Source: an uncultured Desulfovibrionaceae bacterium (GTDB taxonomy: Bacteria > Desulfobacterota > Desulfovibrionia > Desulfovibrionales > Desulfovibrionaceae). Taken from it: a stretch of 64,000 bases of DNA. Every line of letters starts with the position of its first letter. The first letter of the stretch is position 1. Positions 34,479 through 44,592 of the stretch are shown here, piece by piece. A program made the translations under genes and the position numbers. The notes under the pieces are model-generated. The model did not search any database, had not been told where the DNA came from, and saw nothing but the letters and a program-made list of their open reading frames with translations. Location of the stretch: NCBI GenBank assembly GCA_949299515.1, contig CASGAP010000001.1, forward strand, positions 204,719 through 268,718. Direction: 5' to 3'.

Positions 34479-35246
34479 GTGGCGAAAAAAATGCGTGCCG
34501 ATCAGCTTGTTTTTGAACAGGGGCTTGCGGAAAGCAGGGAGCAGGCAAAACGGCTCATAATGGCGGGGCAGGTTGTTGTTGACCCGCAGCGCGAGCTTCC
34601 CGAAGGCGTAAAACCGGAACCGGTTTTGAAAGCAGGGCAGAATTACAGTACGGAAACCGTATTCATGCTGCTGGGCAAAGAGCGCTTTGTCAGCCGCGGA
34701 GGCTATAAGCTTCTTACGGCCATAGAACATTTTAATTTAAATGTGGCGGACTGTGTCTGCCTTGACGCCGGAGCGTCCACCGGCGGTTTTACGGACTGCC
34801 TGCTGCAGCACGGCGCCAAAAAGGTTTATGCCGTCGATGTAGGACACGCCCAGTTGCACGAAAAAATGCAGCGTCATCCTCAGGTTGTGAATATGGAAGG
34901 CGTCAACCTGCGCTATGCTGACGAAAATTTGCTGCCGGAACAGGTGGACATCATGGTGTCCGATGTGTCGTTTATTTCGCTGACGCTAATTATTCCTCCC
35001 TGTATTAAAAGCGTAAAAAAAGGCGGTTTGATTGTCTGCCTTATCAAGCCGCAGTTTGAAGTGGGGCCGCACCAGACCGACAAGGGCGTCGTGCGTGACG
35101 AGGCCGTGCGGCAGGAGGCCGTGCAGAAAGTTCTTTCGTTCTGCGAACAGCTGGGACTTGAATGTCTCGGCGTGGCGCCTGCCATGATCAAAGGTCCCAA
35201 GGGCAATCAGGAATATGTGGCGTGCTGGCGCAAAAGCGCGGAATAA
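34479..35246 (+). CDS. tlyA: TlyA family rRNA (cytidine-2'-O)-methyltransferase
   Basis: 255 residues from GTG 34479; ATG at residue 5 is an alternative. The N-terminal S4 RNA-binding domain (RADQLVFEQGLAESREQAKR) is followed by an FtsJ-like methyltransferase fold with the SAM motif CLDAGASTGGFTDCLL and DVGHAQL, then MVSDVSFISLTLIIP and CLIKPQFEVG. TlyA enzymes 2'-O-methylate cytidines in 16S and 23S rRNA and set sensitivity to capreomycin; the hemolysin name is historical. Only three bases separate it from bioB. Confidence 0.92.
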   Translation: MAKKMRADQLVFEQGLAESREQAKRLIMAGQVVVDPQRELPEGVKPEPVLKAGQNYSTETVFMLLGKERFVSRGGYKLLTAIEHFNLNVADCVCLDAGASTGGFTDCLLQHGAKKVYAVDVGHAQLHEKMQRHPQVVNMEGVNLRYADENLLPEQVDIMVSDVSFISLTLIIPPCIKSVKKGGLIVCLIKPQFEVGPHQTDKGVVRDEAVRQEAVQKVLSFCEQLGLECLGVAPAMIKGPKGNQEYVACWRKSAE

Positions 35247-35263
35247 CGGGGCAGGCTGGATAT

Positions 35264-36346
35264 ATGGACGAAATTAAAAGCATATTGGTTATTCAGCAGC
35301 GGCAGCTCGGTGATGTGGTTGTGACCACGCCTGTTTTTGAAGCGGTAAAAAAAACGTTTCCCGAAGCAAAGCTTACGTTTTTGACCGAAGAAAAATGCGT
35401 GCCGCTGGTGGCGCATGATCCGTATCTTGACGAAATCATAACTTTTCCCAAAAATAAAGGGCTGATCGGGCAGCTGGCATTTTATCTGCGTCTTAAATCC
35501 AGATATTTTGATGTTGCCGCGGATTTGCAGCAGCTGCCGCGCTGTCAGCTTGCCATGCTGTTTCTGCGGGCAAAATACCGTTTGAGTTTTGCGCCGCGCC
35601 ATGCCTACAGAAAAATTTTGTATACCCACTGCAGCGTGCCGGAAAACACGGGAACTGATTATACGTCTTTTTCCAAAATGCGAGTTCTTTCGCCGATCGG
35701 GCTTGTTCCCTGTGAGCTTAAGCCCAAACTGTATGTATTGGACAGGGAAAAAAATGAGGCAAAAGGCATTTTGGATTCTCTGGGCATAGACGGCGATACC
35801 CCTTTTATCACGCTGGACGCGACCCATAAGCACCCCAAGCGCCGCTGGAAATATTACAAAGAGATTGTCAGCGCAATTTTGGAGCGGTATCCGAATTTTG
35901 TTTTTTTTGTGATCCGTGCGCCGGGCGAGGACGAACAGGTGCGGCATTTGCTCGAAATTGACCCGAAGCGCGTGCGTATGCCCGAAAAGCCCTTGTCGCT
36001 GCGGCAGACCATGGCGTGCATGAGTTTTGCTTCCCTGCATATCGGCAATACTTCGGCGCCGCAGCATATGGCGCTGGCGCTGAATATCCCTTCGCTGATT
36101 GTTTTGTCGGAAACCGCGTCTTTTTGGCATTTTAATCCGAAAAATCCGCCTGCTGGCACGGCAAGGCAGGTTGAGGTGCGCCTTTCCGACGAAGAATACG
36201 AAACGTACCGCAAAAATCTGCAGTTTTTCCGCGAAGGCAGGCTGAAAGATTTTACGCCGGAGGAATTTCCGCTGATAAACTGCATTACCCCGGAAAAAGC
36301 CCTGCAGAAATTTGAAGAACTTTTGAGCAGTCCGTTTTATAATTAA
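35264..36346 (+). CDS. Glycosyltransferase family 9 protein (heptosyltransferase-like)
   Basis: 360 residues from ATG 35264. The N-terminal motif QQRQLGDVVVTTPVFEAVKK and the C-terminal nucleotide-sugar motif (ASLHIGNTSAPQHMALAL) are those of GT9 enzymes such as WaaC/WaaF/WaaQ, which transfer heptose from ADP-heptose to LPS core. Middle: TLDATHKHPKRRWKYYKEI, the position of the usual TP-GAR(W)KRW motif. The acceptor is unknown. It starts 17 bases after tlyA and likely ends the rfb-bioB-tlyA transcript, since purA has its own promoter. Confidence 0.88.
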   Translation: MDEIKSILVIQQRQLGDVVVTTPVFEAVKKTFPEAKLTFLTEEKCVPLVAHDPYLDEIITFPKNKGLIGQLAFYLRLKSRYFDVAADLQQLPRCQLAMLFLRAKYRLSFAPRHAYRKILYTHCSVPENTGTDYTSFSKMRVLSPIGLVPCELKPKLYVLDREKNEAKGILDSLGIDGDTPFITLDATHKHPKRRWKYYKEIVSAILERYPNFVFFVIRAPGEDEQVRHLLEIDPKRVRMPEKPLSLRQTMACMSFASLHIGNTSAPQHMALALNIPSLIVLSETASFWHFNPKNPPAGTARQVEVRLSDEEYETYRKNLQFFREGRLKDFTPEEFPLINCITPEKALQKFEELLSSPFYN

Positions 36347-36366
36347 TTTTTGCTCTATTCTTTTTG

Positions 36367-36395
36367 TTGACCTATAAAAAAAAGCAACGTATATT
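36367..36395 (+). promoter_or_regulatory. Sigma-70 promoter for purA
   Basis: TTGACC, exactly 17 bases, TATATT. About 50 bases before the purA start. Confidence 0.7.
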
Positions 36396-36408
36396 AAATT
36401 GTTTGTGA

Positions 36409-37725
<1,317 letters not shown>

Positions 37726-37738
37726 CAAAGAACCTAAA

Positions 37739-37771
37739 AATCCGTCAAAGTTCCTTTGCCGGATTTTTTTT
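37739..37771 (+). terminator. Intrinsic terminator after purA
   Basis: A twelve-base stem with one mismatch (AATCCGTCAAAG / CTTTGCCGGATT), loop TTC, then a T-run of about nine. Confidence 0.85.
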
Positions 37772-37781
37772 GCGGAAAACC

Positions 37782-38741
37782 ATGGCAGTAAAAAAAACAG
37801 ATACTGACGAATTGCTTCCGGACAAGGAAGAGGCGGTCAAAATTTTTGCGCCTGCTCTTGCCCCGCAGTATGACAGATTTAAGGAAAAGCTTCACAGACT
37901 GCGGCAAAATCCGCCGCAGCTTCTGCATATTGAGGGCGGCAGTGCGGAACTGCGCACGGCGTTTGCCCATTATTATGCGGGGCTTTTTTTCTGCGAAACT
38001 CCGGAAAAGTGCTATGCGGACATGGAAAAGGATTTTGCCTATGCCGATGTGCTGATGCCCTGTATGCAGTGCCCCGAATGTTTTAAGGTTGCGGCGCATA
38101 TGCATCAGGATTTACTGGTTTTTGACAGCCGCACGGCAAATATTGACGTGGATTCCATGCGCGGGCTGAAAAAAGTTGCCACGGAAGCGCCGCGCTATGC
38201 GCAAAAACGGCTGGTGCTTTTGCTGGAAACGCAGAAGCTGAGTGCCGTGTCCGGGAATGCGATTTTAAAACTGCTGGAAGAGCCCAGCCCGTATACGCTG
38301 TATGTGTTCACCATGTCCCAGCGGGAAATGGTGCTGCCGACTTTGCTTTCCCGCGGCTTTGTCATGACGTTGCCCTGGAAGGACAGTCTGGAAGAACTTA
38401 CGGAAACGGAAAAAGAGTGGGAAAATGTCCTTATCCGTTTTTTTCAGGGCGGCAGCGGCCTTTTGGACAAAACTTCCGCAAAGGGTGCCGTTGACGCGGA
38501 GCTTGCCAAAAGCATATGCGGCATACTGCAGAAAAATTTTGCCCATGCCATGGCGGGAAGAAAGCAGTATGCGCTTGCGGCATATTTTGCGCAGGTGCCG
38601 TTTTCCAAGCTTTTTGAGGCCAATGAGCGTGTCGGCCTGTGTTATGAGATGATAGGGCTTATGGTCAATCCCGCCTACTGCATTGAAGCACTGCTGACGG
38701 AACTTTTCGTATTTTTTAAAACCGCGGGAACGAACAAATGA
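37782..38741 (+). CDS. DNA polymerase III delta'-like clamp-loader subunit
   Basis: 319 residues from ATG 37782; an in-frame TTG at 37770 lies in the terminator T-run and is rejected. It resembles the DnaX/HolB clamp-loader fold: a cysteine cluster CMQCPECFKVAAHMHQDLLVFD, then IDSMRGLKKVATEAPRYAQK-type sequence (here DVDSMRGLKKVATEAP), LLLETQKLSAVSGNAILKLLEEPSPYTLYVF and LLSRGF where active clamp loaders have SRC. No Walker A motif is visible (HIEGGSAELRTAFAHYY at that place). It should help load the sliding clamp without hydrolysing ATP. The promoter is unclear, as it lies right after a terminator. Confidence 0.75.
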   Translation: MAVKKTDTDELLPDKEEAVKIFAPALAPQYDRFKEKLHRLRQNPPQLLHIEGGSAELRTAFAHYYAGLFFCETPEKCYADMEKDFAYADVLMPCMQCPECFKVAAHMHQDLLVFDSRTANIDVDSMRGLKKVATEAPRYAQKRLVLLLETQKLSAVSGNAILKLLEEPSPYTLYVFTMSQREMVLPTLLSRGFVMTLPWKDSLEELTETEKEWENVLIRFFQGGSGLLDKTSAKGAVDAELAKSICGILQKNFAHAMAGRKQYALAAYFAQVPFSKLFEANERVGLCYEMIGLMVNPAYCIEALLTELFVFFKTAGTNK

Positions 38742-38929
38742 ATATGTCCGACCAAATTATTGCCATTGATGTAAGCGAATGCGTGCAGTGCGAAGGCTGT
38801 GTGGAAGAATGTCCTTGCGATGCCCTGCAGATCGGCGCGGGGGGCTATCCGTTTTGTGTGGAAAATCTCTGCATACGCTGCGGCAGGTGCATAGAAATAT
38901 GCCCCGTGCTGGCAATCAGTTTTGAATAA
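38738..38929 (+). CDS. Small 2[4Fe-4S] ferredoxin
   Basis: 63 residues. Two cluster-binding motifs: CVQCEGCVEECPCDAL (about 15-30) and CIRCGRCIEICP (about 46-57). This is a bacterial-type ferredoxin that carries electrons at low potential. Its ATG overlaps the stop of the clamp-loader gene (ATGA), so the two are translationally coupled although no functional link is known. Small but clearly coding because all eight cysteines are in register. Confidence 0.9.
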   Translation: MNMSDQIIAIDVSECVQCEGCVEECPCDALQIGAGGYPFCVENLCIRCGRCIEICPVLAISFE

Positions 38930-39060
38930 ATACAGAACGGAATTTATGGCAATGCACGGCAAAACCACTTTGTGCGTGCAATGCGAATGTTTGTTTTTCA
39001 GTTTTGCCGGGCCCTGTCAAAGGCATGAGAGCCGTTTGTTTGCTGTTTTCTGCCGCGCGG

Positions 39061-39825
39061 TCAGGCTTTTGCGAGTACGATGATGTGAATTGTCTGCACG
39101 CCGCTTTTTTTGAGTTCGCGGCAGGCTTCGGAAAGCGTGCTGTTGGTGGTGGCGATATCGTCGAACAAAAAAATTTCCCGAAGCGTATGCGGCATGACGG
39201 CAAAAGAGTTTTTTATGTTTTTTTGCCGTTCTTTTTTATCCAGCGAGCTCTGCGGAACCGTAAAAACTTTTTTGCGCAGAATGCCGCCGTGTATGTCGGC
39301 ACGGCATTCGGAATGCTTTTCCAGACAGATTTTAAAAAATTTCAGAATTTCCAGGCATTGGTTATAGCCCCGTTTTATCAGGCGCCTGCTGTGCAGGGGC
39401 ATGGGCAGAACATCGAATTTGCGCTGATCGGGAAAACGTTCCAGCACCAAAAAAGCCAGCAGTTCGCCCAAAAATTTCGCACAGGCTCTGTTTTCATTGA
39501 ATTTCGCTTTTAAAATAAGTTCGCGGAAAACCGAAGAATACTGCATATAAAAGGCAAAACTCTGCCACAGATCGGCAGTGCCGCCGCATTGGCCGCAGCG
39601 GACGGGCGCGGCTTTGGGGTCGGAAAGCGCCTGCCCGCAGTGCAGGCAGAATCCGCTTTTCATTTCGGCAAGTTCCGCCGCGCACTGCGGGCATAAATGC
39701 GTATGGATATGTTTATGCAGAAGAGAGCCGTCTGCCTGTGCCGTGAAAGGGGACAAACAGTGCAGACAGCGTTTTTCGCGAAAAATATTCCAGTCAATTT
39801 TCATGAAATATCTTGATTTCAGCAT
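39061..39825 (-). CDS. comF: ComF family phosphoribosyltransferase-like protein
   Basis: 254 residues. The N-terminal double zinc-ribbon region (CLHCLSPF ... CPQCAAELAEMKSGFCLHCGQAL ... CGQCGG) is followed by a PRTase fold with KYRG-like basic residues (RRLIKRGYNQCLEILK) and a PRPP-loop-like IFLFDDIATTNSTLSEA. ComF proteins take part in DNA uptake in competent bacteria; a role here is not shown. ATG 39825 lies within the stop region of the upstream reductase gene (ATGCTGA), which favours it over ATG 39804. Confidence 0.82.
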   Translation of the reverse strand: MLKSRYFMKIDWNIFREKRCLHCLSPFTAQADGSLLHKHIHTHLCPQCAAELAEMKSGFCLHCGQALSDPKAAPVRCGQCGGTADLWQSFAFYMQYSSVFRELILKAKFNENRACAKFLGELLAFLVLERFPDQRKFDVLPMPLHSRRLIKRGYNQCLEILKFFKICLEKHSECRADIHGGILRKKVFTVPQSSLDKKERQKNIKNSFAVMPHTLREIFLFDDIATTNSTLSEACRELKKSGVQTIHIIVLAKA

Positions 39826-40367
39826 ATAAAATCAAGAATTTGCCGCTGCTTTTGAAGATTTTTCGCCAAATCGCCGGGTTTGTCCAGCCCGTACAGGCAG
39901 AGCGTGTTTTCCACTTGGGCGCCTATGCTCTGCATGGCGTACTTTATGCTCAGCTGCGCGCCTTCAAAAAGTTTTTCGCCCTGCTCCCGCGCACCGATGA
40001 GAATAACTTTGACGCGCAGATTTTTGGCGGGTTTCTGTTCCTGCGGCAGGATAAACCAGGTCTGCGCCCTGTCAAGAAACGCTTTGAATGCTGCAGGTAC
40101 GTGGTAAAAGTAAATGGGAACGATGAAAATCGCCCGCTGCAGCTGGAACAGTTCTTTATACATTTGTGTTGCCGTGTCGTCCTGCATGACGCTGAAAGAG
40201 CACTGGCCTAAAGCATTTTCGCAGAAACCGCAGGCAATGCAGGGCTGCAGAATTTTTCTGGAAGGGAAAAACAGGGCATAGTCCTGCAGGTGTTTTTGGA
40301 TAAGTGCCGCGCAAAAGTCGCTGTTTCCGTTGGCCCGCGGGCTGCAGGAGTAAATTCCGTAGCGCAT
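39819..40367 (-). CDS. NADPH-dependent FMN reductase / flavodoxin-like protein
   Basis: 182 residues. Flavodoxin-like fold of the iron-sulfur flavoprotein type: SCSPRANGNSD for the FMN phosphate, a cysteine-containing turn CIACGFCENALGQC (compact Cys cluster that may bind iron-sulfur), IVPIYFYHVPAAFKAFLDRAQ as the flavin-ring segment, and a long C-terminal helix region. Substrate unknown. It begins five bases after the metallo-hydrolase stop and overlaps comF. Confidence 0.8.
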   Translation of the reverse strand: MRYGIYSCSPRANGNSDFCAALIQKHLQDYALFFPSRKILQPCIACGFCENALGQCSFSVMQDDTATQMYKELFQLQRAIFIVPIYFYHVPAAFKAFLDRAQTWFILPQEQKPAKNLRVKVILIGAREQGEKLFEGAQLSIKYAMQSIGAQVENTLCLYGLDKPGDLAKNLQKQRQILDFIC

Positions 40368-40372
40368 GGTGA

Positions 40373-40990
40373 TTAAATCCGTACAAAAGCGTTTTTGATG
40401 CGTTCGTCGCCGATGGTGGTTTCGGGGCCGTGGCCGCAGTAAACAATGGTTTCTTCCGGCAGGGTATAGAGTTTTTCCCGTATGCTTTGGGCCAGCGTGT
40501 CAAAATCGCCCTTGGGCAGGTCGGAGCGGCCTATGCTGCGGTAAAAGAGCACGTCACCGGTAAAAACGGCGTTTTCGTCTTTGATGTAATAGGCCAGGGA
40601 GCCAGGGCTGTGTCCCGGCACGCGGCGCACGTCAACTTCGATGCTGCCGAAACTGTGAATGCCTTCTTCGAGCGGCTGGGGGTGGAATTCGTCTACTTCC
40701 GGCAGGCCGTAGCGTTTGGCGGAACTTAACAGAACGTCGGCAATTTCGATATCTTCTTTGCCGGCCTGAACGGGTATTTTGACAAAGCTTTCCAGTTCCG
40801 CACAGCCGTATACGTGGTCAAAGTGCATATGCGTCAGCAGTATGCCTTGAATCGTGAGTTTTTTGTTTTTAATTTCGGTAAGAATGTCAACCATGTGGCC
40901 GCTAGGGTCAATGATAAGGGCGTCTGTGCCGTTGTGGTACAGGTGGCAGTTTGTTTCCAGCGGGCCTAAGGAAAAAGTTAAAACAGGCAT
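40373..40990 (-). CDS. MBL-fold metallo-hydrolase (glyoxalase II-like)
   Basis: 205 residues from ATG 40990, which has GGAGGATA upstream; the frame stays open far upstream on the minus strand but that part is antisense to other sequence. The metal-binding HMHFDH is at 54-59, with H in VPGHSPGSL, D in VFTGDVLF and H in YCGHGPET. This short glyoxalase-II-like group hydrolyses thioesters; the substrate is not known. First gene of a three-gene minus-strand operon with the flavin reductase and comF. Confidence 0.9.
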   Translation of the reverse strand: MPVLTFSLGPLETNCHLYHNGTDALIIDPSGHMVDILTEIKNKKLTIQGILLTHMHFDHVYGCAELESFVKIPVQAGKEDIEIADVLLSSAKRYGLPEVDEFHPQPLEEGIHSFGSIEVDVRRVPGHSPGSLAYYIKDENAVFTGDVLFYRSIGRSDLPKGDFDTLAQSIREKLYTLPEETIVYCGHGPETTIGDERIKNAFVRI

Positions 40991-41065
40991 AGTATCCTCC
41001 TTGAAAAGAAAAGTTAACAAAAAAATTTTCCCGTGTATAGGGTTTAAATTTATAAAATTTTTGCG

Positions 41066-41089
41066 GGAAGCGGCAAAAGCGCCGCTTCC
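41066..41089. other. Perfect nine-base inverted repeat in the 40991-41197 gap
   Basis: GGAAGCGGC, six-base loop, GCCGCTTCC. It lies between divergent genes, without a T-run on either side, so it could be an operator or RNA structure. Function unknown. Confidence 0.5.
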
Positions 41090-41095
41090 GTTCGG

Positions 41096-41124
41096 TTGAC
41101 AACCGCGGCAAAGCCGTGTAAAAA
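41096..41124 (+). promoter_or_regulatory. Putative promoter for the gene at 41198
   Basis: Perfect TTGACA, 17 bases, TAAAAA. About 74 bases before the start codon. Confidence 0.55.
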
Positions 41125-41197
41125 ATAAGCATACTATCTTATCGGCAATGATACACAATCGGTATTGCGGTTTACGGCACTGAGCACTGGAGGCGCT

Positions 41198-41581
41198 ATG
41201 TATCAAGCAAATGAAAATCCCATGGAGCAAGTTTCTCTGAAACTTGACAACGGCGGTGAAATGAATTTCAAAGGCCGTCTTTTTTCCGAGTCTTCTTGGT
41301 ACGATGAAGAGGAAGCCTCCCTTACCGTTCAGAAACTTTATGTTACCGACAGCCACGAACAGGTATATTCCGTGGTGTCCGGTTCCGGAAAAAACAAAGA
41401 GCGCCGCGCATACAAAATCAATATGCACGGCGATTCCTGTACGGTAAACAACGGCAGCGCGGAAATGACTCTGCCTTTCGATATGCTCATGCTTGCGGTG
41501 CGTTCTTTGTGCCGTCTTGACGACGACGCAACCCCAAGCCTTGAAACCGTTGAAGAAACGCTGCGTGCCGCTAACTGCTAA
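41198..41581 (+). CDS. Hypothetical small soluble protein
   Basis: 127 residues from ATG 41198 (TGGAGG upstream). No signal peptide or membrane segment. The sequence suggests a beta-rich fold (GGEMNFKGRLFSESSWYD, LTVQKLYVTDSHEQVYSVVSG) followed by a helix (FDMLMLAVRSLCRLDDDA). No family recognised. It has a promoter-like sequence and a strong terminator of its own, so it is probably expressed alone. Confidence 0.75.
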   Translation: MYQANENPMEQVSLKLDNGGEMNFKGRLFSESSWYDEEEASLTVQKLYVTDSHEQVYSVVSGSGKNKERRAYKINMHGDSCTVNNGSAEMTLPFDMLMLAVRSLCRLDDDATPSLETVEETLRAANC

Positions 41582-41613
41582 TGAGCCGTTTTGTGTATTC
41601 AGCAATATTTTAT

Positions 41614-41636
41614 GGCTCGAAAGAGCCTTTTTTTTT
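41614..41636 (+). terminator. Intrinsic terminator
   Basis: GGCTC, GAAA tetraloop, GAGCC, nine T. It ends the transcript of the gene at 41198. Confidence 0.85.
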
Positions 41637-41653
41637 AATTTTTTGAGGAAACC

Positions 41654-44554
41654 ATGCATAAAGATTTTACTTTGCTGCGCGAAGAACAGCTGTCGGAAGT
41701 CGGCGGCACAGTCAGGCTTTGGCAGCATACTGTGACCAAGGCCGAATTGATCAGTGTTGTCAATAACGACGAAAACAAAAGCTTCGGCGCGGCGTTCAGG
41801 ACTCCGCCCAAAAACTCCACGGGCGTTGCGCATATTTTGGAACATTCCGTACTTTGCGGGTCAAAAAAATATCCCGTAAAAGAACCGTTTGTGGAGCTTT
41901 TGAAAAGTTCTCTGCAGACGTTTTTAAATGCCCTCACATTTCCGGACAAAACCTGCTATCCGGTGGCAAGCACCAATCTGCAGGATTTTTATAATCTTAT
42001 AGACGTGTATCTTGACGCGGTATTTTATCCGCGCATAGACGAGAACGTGCTGCTGCAGGAAGGCTGGCACATTCATGCCGAAGACACCGATACTTCCAAG
42101 TGGCAGTTTAAAGGCGTTGTGTACAATGAAATGAAAGGCGTGTATTCTTCCCCGGATTCCGTGCTTGCGGAAGAAAGCCAGCACTCTGTTTTTCCCGATA
42201 CGCTGTACAGCCTTGATTCCGGCGGAAACCCTCCGGAAATTCTCAATCTTACCTATGACGAATTCAAAGAATTTCATGCAAAATATTATCATCCGAGCAA
42301 TGCCCGCTTTTTCTTCTGGGGTGACGATCCGGAAGAAAAACGTCTGGAAATTCTTGCCGAACTTTTGAAAGATTTTGAAGAACTGCACGTGGATTCCGAT
42401 GTGCCTCTGCAAAAACGCCTGGATTATGAGCGCAAAATAGAAACCTTTTATGCGGCCGAAGACGACGGCAGTCCGAACAATGCCCATGTGACCGTAAACT
42501 GGCTGCTGTGCGAAGGCAAGGACGCCGAGGAAATTATGGTGCTGGAAATGCTGGAGCATATTCTCACGGCGCTTCCGGGTTCTCCGCTGCGCAAGGCGCT
42601 CATGGATTCCGGTCTCGGGGAAGACGTGACCGGCTGCGGCATGGAAACGGATCTGCGTCAGGCATATTATTCCATCGGACTGCGTTCCGTGCTGCCTGCG
42701 GACGGGGATAAAATCGAAATTTTGATCATGGAAACGCTGGCAGAGCTTGCCGAAGGGGGCATAAGCCAAAAAGCCGTGGACAGCGCGGTTTCCGCAACGG
42801 AATTTATGCTGCGCGAAAATAATACCGGCAATTTTCCCCGCGGGCTTTCCGCCATGTTCCAAAGTCTGAGCACATGGCTGTACGGCGAGGATCCCTTTGT
42901 GCCGCTTGCGTGGGAAAAACCGCTTGCGTCCATAAAAAGCCGTTTGGCAAGCGGGGAAAAAGTATTTGAAAAAGCCATAAAAAAATGGTTCTTGGACAAT
43001 ACCCACAGAACGTTGGTGGTGCTTTTGCCCAATCCGCATTTGGCCGAAGAGCGCGCTCAGGAAGAACAGGCGCGCATGGACAGGATTGTCAATGCCCTGA
43101 ACGACGAAGAAAAGCAGGAAGTCGCCGCGCTTTCGCAGGCTCTTGCGCAGGCGCAGGCAAAGGAAGACAGCAAGGAAGCGCTGGCAACGATCCCGACGCT
43201 GAGCCTTGAAGACATTCCTGTCGAAGGTAAGGAAAATCCCCTGGAAGTGAAGCGTGCGGACGCAATAACGGTTCTGCATCATGAACTGGACACCACGGGT
43301 ATTTTATACGTGCGCATTCTGCTGCCGCTCGATCATGTGAGCCAGGAAGATTTGCCTTTGCTTTCCCTGTATTGCCGCGCATTGACGGAAATGGGCACCA
43401 AAAATCACGATTTTGTGGACTTGGGGCTGGAAATTTCCGCGCAGACCGGCGGGCTTGACGCGGGAATTGCCGTACACAGCGCCGTGGATGAGGACAAACC
43501 GTTCATGCACTTGCGCATATTTGCCAAGGTGGTTGCGGATAAAATCGGCAGACTGCGCGCACTGCTGGAAGAAATTCTGTTTAATGCGGATTTTTCCAAT
43601 GCCGAGCGTTTTATGCAGATGGTTTTGGAAGACAAGGCACGCTTTGAGCAAACAATGATTCCCGCCGGCCACAGTCTTTTGGTTTCCAGCATCAATGCCA
43701 TGTTTTCAAAACTGGGCTATCTGAACGAGGCCATGAACGGTCTGCCTTACTGGGATTATGTGCGCGGTTTGGCTGATACCGTGCAGTCCGGATATGACGG
43801 AATTGCCGAAAAACTGAGTTCCGTTCATGCCAGCCTGCTGTGCAAAAATAAGGCAGTGCTGAGCCTTACCGGCAGTGCCGATTTGCTGGAACAGGGCGAT
43901 ATGCTGGTGCAGATTTTGGAAAATCTGTCCGATACAGTTCAGCCTGCGGCGGAGCGCAGGTATGCGTTCAACCGTCAGCCGCGCGGCCTGATTTTGCCTG
44001 CGCAGGTTAATTATGTGGGATTGGGCGCCAGCTTAAAAGATACCGGTTATGCGTTTCACGGTTCGGCCCATGTTATTACCCGTTTTCTGCGCATGGGTTA
44101 TCTGTGGGACAGGGTGCGCGTGCAGGGCGGCGCTTACGGCGCTTTTGTGCGCTATGCGCGCAATACGGGCACGCTGGCCTTTGTATCTTACCGCGATCCC
44201 AATGTGGAAAGAACGCTTGCCGTATATAAAGATACCGCGCAGTATTTGGGCAATCTTACTTTGAGCCGCGAAGAACTGACTAAAGCCATAGTGGGCGCCG
44301 TGGGCGACATTGATACGTATCTTCTGCCGTCTGCCAAGGGCAATGCCGCGTTATGGGAATATATGACGGGCTATACCAAAGCCATGCGTCAGCAGGTCAG
44401 GGAAGAAGTGCTGCAGACAAGCCTTGAGGATTTTCATAATTTTGCGCCGTATCTGCAAAAAGCTCTTGATGCGGGCGTATGCATGGCCTTGGGCGGTGCC
44501 GCTGTGCAGAACCATGCGCAGGCTGACGGCTGGGATATTTTAAAATTATTGTAA
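41654..44554 (+). CDS. M16C zinc metallopeptidase (presequence protease/PreP-like)
   Basis: 966 residues, the full PreP-like size with two halves joined by a helical hairpin. The inverted zinc motif HILEH (H60, E63, H64) is intact, followed by GSKKYPVKEPF and FLNALTFPDKTCYPVAS. The M16C linker region near residues 480-510 is a charged coiled coil. The C-terminal half keeps an R-Y pair near GGAYGAFVRYARNTG. These enzymes degrade short peptides in a closed chamber. No signal peptide, so cytoplasmic. Its stop runs into a terminator. Confidence 0.92.
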   Translation: MHKDFTLLREEQLSEVGGTVRLWQHTVTKAELISVVNNDENKSFGAAFRTPPKNSTGVAHILEHSVLCGSKKYPVKEPFVELLKSSLQTFLNALTFPDKTCYPVASTNLQDFYNLIDVYLDAVFYPRIDENVLLQEGWHIHAEDTDTSKWQFKGVVYNEMKGVYSSPDSVLAEESQHSVFPDTLYSLDSGGNPPEILNLTYDEFKEFHAKYYHPSNARFFFWGDDPEEKRLEILAELLKDFEELHVDSDVPLQKRLDYERKIETFYAAEDDGSPNNAHVTVNWLLCEGKDAEEIMVLEMLEHILTALPGSPLRKALMDSGLGEDVTGCGMETDLRQAYYSIGLRSVLPADGDKIEILIMETLAELAEGGISQKAVDSAVSATEFMLRENNTGNFPRGLSAMFQSLSTWLYGEDPFVPLAWEKPLASIKSRLASGEKVFEKAIKKWFLDNTHRTLVVLLPNPHLAEERAQEEQARMDRIVNALNDEEKQEVAALSQALAQAQAKEDSKEALATIPTLSLEDIPVEGKENPLEVKRADAITVLHHELDTTGILYVRILLPLDHVSQEDLPLLSLYCRALTEMGTKNHDFVDLGLEISAQTGGLDAGIAVHSAVDEDKPFMHLRIFAKVVADKIGRLRALLEEILFNADFSNAERFMQMVLEDKARFEQTMIPAGHSLLVSSINAMFSKLGYLNEAMNGLPYWDYVRGLADTVQSGYDGIAEKLSSVHASLLCKNKAVLSLTGSADLLEQGDMLVQILENLSDTVQPAAERRYAFNRQPRGLILPAQVNYVGLGASLKDTGYAFHGSAHVITRFLRMGYLWDRVRVQGGAYGAFVRYARNTGTLAFVSYRDPNVERTLAVYKDTAQYLGNLTLSREELTKAIVGAVGDIDTYLLPSAKGNAALWEYMTGYTKAMRQQVREEVLQTSLEDFHNFAPYLQKALDAGVCMALGGAAVQNHAQADGWDILKLL

Positions 44555-44577
44555 AAGGGGCGTTCTGCCCCTTTTTT
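44554..44577 (+). terminator. Intrinsic terminator after the M16C peptidase gene
   Basis: AAAGGGGC, loop GTTCT, GCCCCTTT plus T-run. The stem begins at the stop codon. Confidence 0.8.
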
Positions 44578-44592
44578 ATAGGTGGGATTATT

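Noticed and set aside
32751..34730. 659-codon open frame on the minus strand
   Set aside because: It is antisense to rfbA, rfbC, bioB and tlyA, all with complete motifs. Long mirror frames arise here because the real genes rarely use codons whose complement is a stop. No start signal or family resemblance.
40991..41845. 285-codon upstream extension of the metallo-hydrolase frame
   Set aside because: It is antisense to two plus-strand genes and precedes a start with GGAGGATA; the enzyme is complete without it.
41924..43282. 452-codon minus-strand open frame inside the M16C peptidase gene
   Set aside because: Antisense to a complete zinc protease; no ribosome-binding site or family motif.
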